DNA of 8,257 nucleotides from Candidatus Aegiribacteria sp. (GTDB taxonomy: Bacteria; Fermentibacterota; Fermentibacteria; Fermentibacterales; JCC-6). Under the pieces are notes generated by a model. That model saw only the letters and a program-made list of their open reading frames with translations, searched no databases and was not told where the DNA came from. Every line of letters begins with the position of its first letter. Within the stretch, counting starts at the first letter, position 1. Shown here piece after piece: positions 5,660 through 8,257 of the stretch. A program made the translations under genes and the position numbers. The stretch spans positions 1 to 8,257 of the forward strand of contig DAOWJX010000040.1 of assembly GCA_030640155.1 (NCBI GenBank). The letters are read 5' to 3'.

Positions 5660-7348
5660 TTAGTTGACTAAATAGACTACGTCCCTGATTCTGGTGCCGA
5701 CTGTAATTCTATCCAGCTCCGTCTGATTCAATACAATTCCGAACGCAGTATACCTGCCGTCCAACCTGCCATGATCATCCAGCATTATGAAGAACTGGCT
5801 GCCTCCCGTATTCAATCCCGCATCAGCCATTCCAAGGACTCCTCTTCCAAAATGCCTGAGGCTTCGCTCATTAGGCAGTACGTAACCGGGGCCTCCGGTT
5901 CCAACGCCCTCAGGACAACCTGCCTGGGCTACGAATCCCGGAATAACTCTGTGGAAATAGACACCGTCATAGAAATCTGTTTCGGCAAGATTCCAGAAAC
6001 TGCTGCATGTAATCGGCGCTGTTTTCCCCCATAGAAGAACTGTGAAATCTCCCACATCTGTCCTTATCACAACTGTATCCGGTAATGAAATACTGTCAGG
6101 TTCAAACGGAAGTTCGTATTGGGTCCATTCGACTGTTTCCGATTCCTGATCCTCTTCGGATTCATCCTCGCCCTTCAGTCTGCCCGTCAGTAAAGCAACA
6201 TATTCTTCAATCAGCACCTGATCGGAATAGTTTTCCCGAAGAGTTGAAATCCTGAGCAATACATCTTCTGCTTTCTTGAAATCACCGGTATCGACAAGAT
6301 ACCAGGCCCATGAAATGGGAATAACCCAGTATTGATCCGATATCCAGTTCTCTTCCAGCAGCGAATCAACAGGTATTGAATCGTTCAGCCATGCGGTCTG
6401 TGCAGCAGCTCTCCTGCCGGGAGCCTGATGAGCCATCAGTTCTCGAAGAAGAACAGTATCAGCGACTGCAAGCTGTTCCGCAGCCAGGTTCCCAACCGGT
6501 CCGGGTGTGACAGCCAGATCGCGAAGCCGGTTTGCTCCGTCATTGAATCCAGCTTCGTTCCTGGCAATGGAAGCCGCAAGTGAGACATAGGGAACGGAGT
6601 CATTGACCAGCTCTCCGACTATGGATGGATCACAAACCTCAATCGCACTGAATCGAACAGCCCATATGGAATCATCCAGCATGCTCCCTGCTGTCTCGGG
6701 AGAACTGCATCCTGCAATGTAAATCCTATCAAGCACGGTATTCAATTCTAAGGAGGTAGAACTGTATTTAATATCAAGTGTACTGAAATATCGCGCTGAA
6801 GCGCTAAGCCCGGCCTCTTCTATCCTTGCGGGAGAAATATCTCCCGTGATATCAATACCCAGTTTTCCCAGAGCCTCAAGAGAAAGAGATCTTGTTTCGA
6901 TTGGAATGAAGTCCCAGGTTGCTGAAATGATTTCCGCAAATGCTTCCAGGTTCAAGGGTTCTTCACCTTCCGCGAGAGTATGAAGAATCCTGTTGATAAA
7001 CGCATCCATAAGCGCCGGGTTACCGATGATATCCTGTGAATCAGGAATCATTGATTCCGCCCCGAACTCAATCAGCACAGGTATCATTTCAGTTGAAAGC
7101 GGCACACCAAGCAGTCGAGCTGACCATGCTGCTTCAGCCGCACAGGTTGAATCCAACCCCATCATATGTGTCGCAAGACTGTCAGGGCTGAGCCAGTCAG
7201 GAATCCAACCGCTTCTTGCCATGAAAACCAGGACTTCCATGGGATCTTCTTGAAGAGCATCCAGAATTTCAACTGAATCCGGTGGGGCAAGCGAAAGTGT
7301 CCAGGCATTTATGCTCATGATAAGGCTCTGAAGCAAAATGGGAAGCAT
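5660..7348 (-). CDS. Exported HEAT-like repeat / cyclophilin-type peptidyl-prolyl cis-trans isomerase fusion
   Basis: Catalyses cis-trans isomerisation of prolyl peptide bonds, probably in the periplasm. Counting from ATG 7348 (562 aa), the N-terminus MLPILLQSLIMSINAWTLSLA is a likely signal sequence. Residues ~30-390 are helical, with HEAT-like segments such as 'SIWAVRFSAIEV' and 'YVSLAASIARN'. An acidic linker (393-407) leads to a cyclophilin domain (~425-558). Compared with human CypA, the catalytic Arg is kept (R467 in FHRVIPGF), as are F472, Q475, Q518 and F520 (GSQFFI) and L529, while W121 is R528 and H126 is Y533. Start choice: ATG 7348 follows a GAGG at 6-nt spacing and lies 1 nt after the DUF2007 stop. 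An in-frame ATG at 7381 would add 11 residues with a basic RKRIR stretch, helpful for a signal peptide, but has no good ribosome site. The HEAT part may bind client proteins (inference). Confidence 0.88.
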   Translation of the reverse strand: MLPILLQSLIMSINAWTLSLAPPDSVEILDALQEDPMEVLVFMARSGWIPDWLSPDSLATHMMGLDSTCAAEAAWSARLLGVPLSTEMIPVLIEFGAESMIPDSQDIIGNPALMDAFINRILHTLAEGEEPLNLEAFAEIISATWDFIPIETRSLSLEALGKLGIDITGDISPARIEEAGLSASARYFSTLDIKYSSTSLELNTVLDRIYIAGCSSPETAGSMLDDSIWAVRFSAIEVCDPSIVGELVNDSVPYVSLAASIARNEAGFNDGANRLRDLAVTPGPVGNLAAEQLAVADTVLLRELMAHQAPGRRAAAQTAWLNDSIPVDSLLEENWISDQYWVIPISWAWYLVDTGDFKKAEDVLLRISTLRENYSDQVLIEEYVALLTGRLKGEDESEEDQESETVEWTQYELPFEPDSISLPDTVVIRTDVGDFTVLLWGKTAPITCSSFWNLAETDFYDGVYFHRVIPGFVAQAGCPEGVGTGGPGYVLPNERSLRHFGRGVLGMADAGLNTGGSQFFIMLDDHGRLDGRYTAFGIVLNQTELDRITVGTRIRDVVYLVN

Positions 7349-7349
7349 C

Positions 7350-7622
7350 CTAATCCTCTTCCTCTGTTCCGGTGCTGTCATTCAAGGACTCAATGTATTC
7401 AAGAATCAGATATTCAGCATTCTGCCGATCAGGTTCCATAACCATCACATAACCCCATATTGGATTCCATACTCTGGCAATGCCATTGTACATCGGGATC
7501 TGCCTGCTTCGGATTGCGGCTACTATTCCCTGGGTTTCGAGAAATGCCTTAATGGTCATCGCTTCCATTTCAGAAGAAGCTTCAAGCACCGATACCAGTT
7601 TAGTGTCATCAATTACTGCCAT
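7350..7622 (-). CDS. DUF2007 family protein (putative signal-transducing protein), 90 aa
   Basis: A small cytoplasmic protein without signal peptide. The pattern 'LVSVLEASSEMEAMTIKAFL' followed by 'ETQGIVAAIRSRQIP' and 'WGYVMVMEPDRQNAEYLILE' matches DUF2007: a beta strand, a helix whose role is to span sequence between strands ('move between' ferredoxin-like elements), then 'V-x-V-x-x-x-D-x-x-x-A' and a final helix. The family is annotated as putative signal transduction from a GlnB-like fold, but no partner or ligand is established. The C-terminus is an acidic tail (GTEEED). The start is secure: AGGAGG (7634-7629) is 6 nt from the ATG. Its stop overlaps the ribosome site region of the downstream PPIase gene, so the two are probably translationally coupled. 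It is the first gene of the minus-strand unit and diverges from thiC. Confidence 0.8.
   Translation of the reverse strand: MAVIDDTKLVSVLEASSEMEAMTIKAFLETQGIVAAIRSRQIPMYNGIARVWNPIWGYVMVMEPDRQNAEYLILEYIESLNDSTGTEEED
7355..7358 (-). promoter_or_regulatory. Shine-Dalgarno for the PPIase within the DUF2007 gene end
   Basis: The minus strand reads GAGGAAGAGG-ATTAGG-ATG. GAGG at 7358-7355 lies 6 nt before ATG 7348 and inside the acidic-tail codons (EEED) of the DUF2007 gene. The TAG stop and the ATG are separated by one base, which favours reinitiation. Confidence 0.55.
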
Positions 7623-7628
7623 GTTTTA

Positions 7629-7634
7629 CCTCCT
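7629..7634 (-). promoter_or_regulatory. Strong Shine-Dalgarno of the DUF2007 gene
   Basis: On the minus strand AGGAGG (7634-7629) is followed by TAAAAC and the ATG at 7622, an ideal spacing that fixes the start. Between this site and the riboswitch (7635-7701) the sequence is AT-rich and must hold promoters for both directions, but I see no convincing -35/-10 pair on either strand. Confidence 0.75.
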
Positions 7635-7701
7635 GCGGAACAATAACGAATGATTTCATAATCCGCACTTGATTCTTAAATTGATTATGGTAGTGGTACG
7701 A

Positions 7702-7809
7702 ATGATGGGGTGTCTGAAACCTGCGACAGATTGATTCTGAAACCGGCAGGCCAGGGCTGAGAACAGACCCTTTGAACCTGATCCGGATAATACCGGCGAA
7801 GGGAGAAAC
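7702..7809 (+). ncRNA. TPP (thiamin pyrophosphate) riboswitch, THI element
   Basis: The conserved core is directly visible: GGGGTG (7707-7712), CTGAGA (7757-7762), ACCC (7767-7770), GAACCTGATCCGGATAATAC (7774-7793) and GCGAAGGGA (7796-7804). GGGT (7708-7711) pairs with ACCC (P2), CCGG (7783-7786) with CCGG (7793-7796) (P5), and CCT (7777-7779) with AGG (P4). The P3 arm is extended, with CCTGC (7720-7724) pairing GCAGG (7746-7750) and CAGA (7727-7730) pairing TCTG (7736-7739). The outer P1 stem is not obvious. It lies just ahead of thiC, so TPP binding is expected to repress thiamin pyrimidine synthesis. The short 3' gap leaves no room for a separate terminator, so control is probably at translation initiation. 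Outer boundaries are approximate. Confidence 0.95.
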
Positions 7810-7822
7810 GACGGGAAGAACA

Positions 7823-8257
7823 ATGAAAACAGCAATCGAAATGGCACGGCATGGAAAAGCGACCGCTGTAATAGAACAAACTGCTGAGCTGGAAAACGTT
7901 CCGGTTGATTTACTTGTAGAGGGTCTGGCTGATGGGACTATTGTAGTGCCTGCGAACAGAACGCACGATATCCTGAAGCCTTGCGCCATCGGGCGCGGAA
8001 TGACAGTCAAGATAAACGCCAACATCGGCAGCTCAGCGGACAAGGAATCAACCGAAGTTGAACTCGAAAAACTCAGAGTAGCGGTTGCTCATGGCGCTGA
8101 TACCGTTATGGACCTTTCTACAGGATCTGAATGGAAGACGATTCTAACCAGAATCATGGAAAGAAGCCCGGTTCCAATCGGCACAGTTCCACACTACCAG
8201 GTGTTTGGTGAAGCCATCCGAGAGAACAGGGATGTAAGCGATGTTACCGAGGAAGAT
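7823..8257 (+). CDS. thiC: Phosphomethylpyrimidine synthase ThiC, N-terminal part (cut by window end)
   Basis: ThiC is a radical-SAM enzyme that converts aminoimidazole ribotide to HMP phosphate, the pyrimidine half of thiamin. The frame runs open from ATG 7823 to the last base: 145 residues. Hallmark blocks are 'VKINANIGSS' (62-71), 'ELEKLRVAVAHGADTVMDLS' (80-99) followed by TG, and 'SPVPIGTVPHYQ' (115-126), where most ThiC proteins have GTVPIYQ. The NANIGSS block comes at about residue 65, so this is the short form lacking the long N-terminal extension of the E. coli-type enzyme. The cluster-binding cysteines near the C-terminus lie outside the window. A GGGAAG (7813-7818) serves as ribosome site, 4 nt from the ATG and only 8 nt after the TPP riboswitch core. 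Confidence 0.95.
   Translation, partial: MKTAIEMARHGKATAVIEQTAELENVPVDLLVEGLADGTIVVPANRTHDILKPCAIGRGMTVKINANIGSSADKESTEVELEKLRVAVAHGADTVMDLSTGSEWKTILTRIMERSPVPIGTVPHYQVFGEAIRENRDVSDVTEED

Noticed and set aside
7669..7697. TTGATT at 7669-7674 as a -35 box for thiC
   Set aside because: No acceptable -10 hexamer occurs 16-18 bp downstream on the plus strand, so I did not annotate a promoter.
7609..8043. 144-aa open frame on the minus strand
   Set aside because: It runs antisense across the TPP riboswitch and the conserved 5' part of thiC, both unmistakable, so it is a shadow frame.

Overview
This 8.3 kb window looks like ordinary chromosomal DNA of a Gram-negative-type bacterium. Three predicted exported proteins carry N-terminal signal sequences. 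One giant surface protein combines lamin-tail domains with a C-terminal FlgD-Ig/gliding-type module whose motif is NPFSPDGDG. That module is common in Bacteroidota and related FCB-group or candidate phyla, so I infer a member of that broad neighbourhood; no rRNA or other marker here fixes the taxon. Coding density is high. I see no transposase, phage gene, tRNA, rRNA or CRISPR array.

Layout. Positions 1-4576 (+ strand) hold three tightly spaced genes: the C-terminal part of a SIMPL/DUF541 (YggE-like) protein, a 177-residue secreted protein of unknown function that starts with TTG 2 nt later, and a 1205-residue lamin-tail-domain surface protein. The last is built from three ~306-residue units (LTD plus CARDB-like Ig domain), a fourth LTD and a FlgD-Ig-like C-terminus. 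A small hairpin overlaps its stop codon. Positions 4629-7622 (- strand) converge on this cluster. Read in their own direction they encode a DUF2007 protein, a signal-peptide-bearing HEAT-like/cyclophilin fusion (peptidyl-prolyl isomerase) coupled to it by a 1-nt gap, and an SDR-type L-threonine 3-dehydrogenase with its own probable promoter. Positions 7623-8257 (+ strand) are divergent: a TPP riboswitch followed by the 5' part of thiC, cut by the window edge.

Functionally the window mixes envelope biology (SIMPL protein, secreted protein, giant LTD protein, periplasmic foldase) with two metabolic genes, thiC (thiamin pyrimidine synthesis under TPP control) and tdh (threonine catabolism). I found no clearly new biological system. 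The least ordinary elements are the regular LTD/CARDB repeat protein with its acidic motifs, and the HEAT-like/cyclophilin fusion. Two start codons are placed by Shine-Dalgarno spacing: tdh at 5588 rather than the upstream GTG at 5594, and the PPIase at 7348 rather than 7381.
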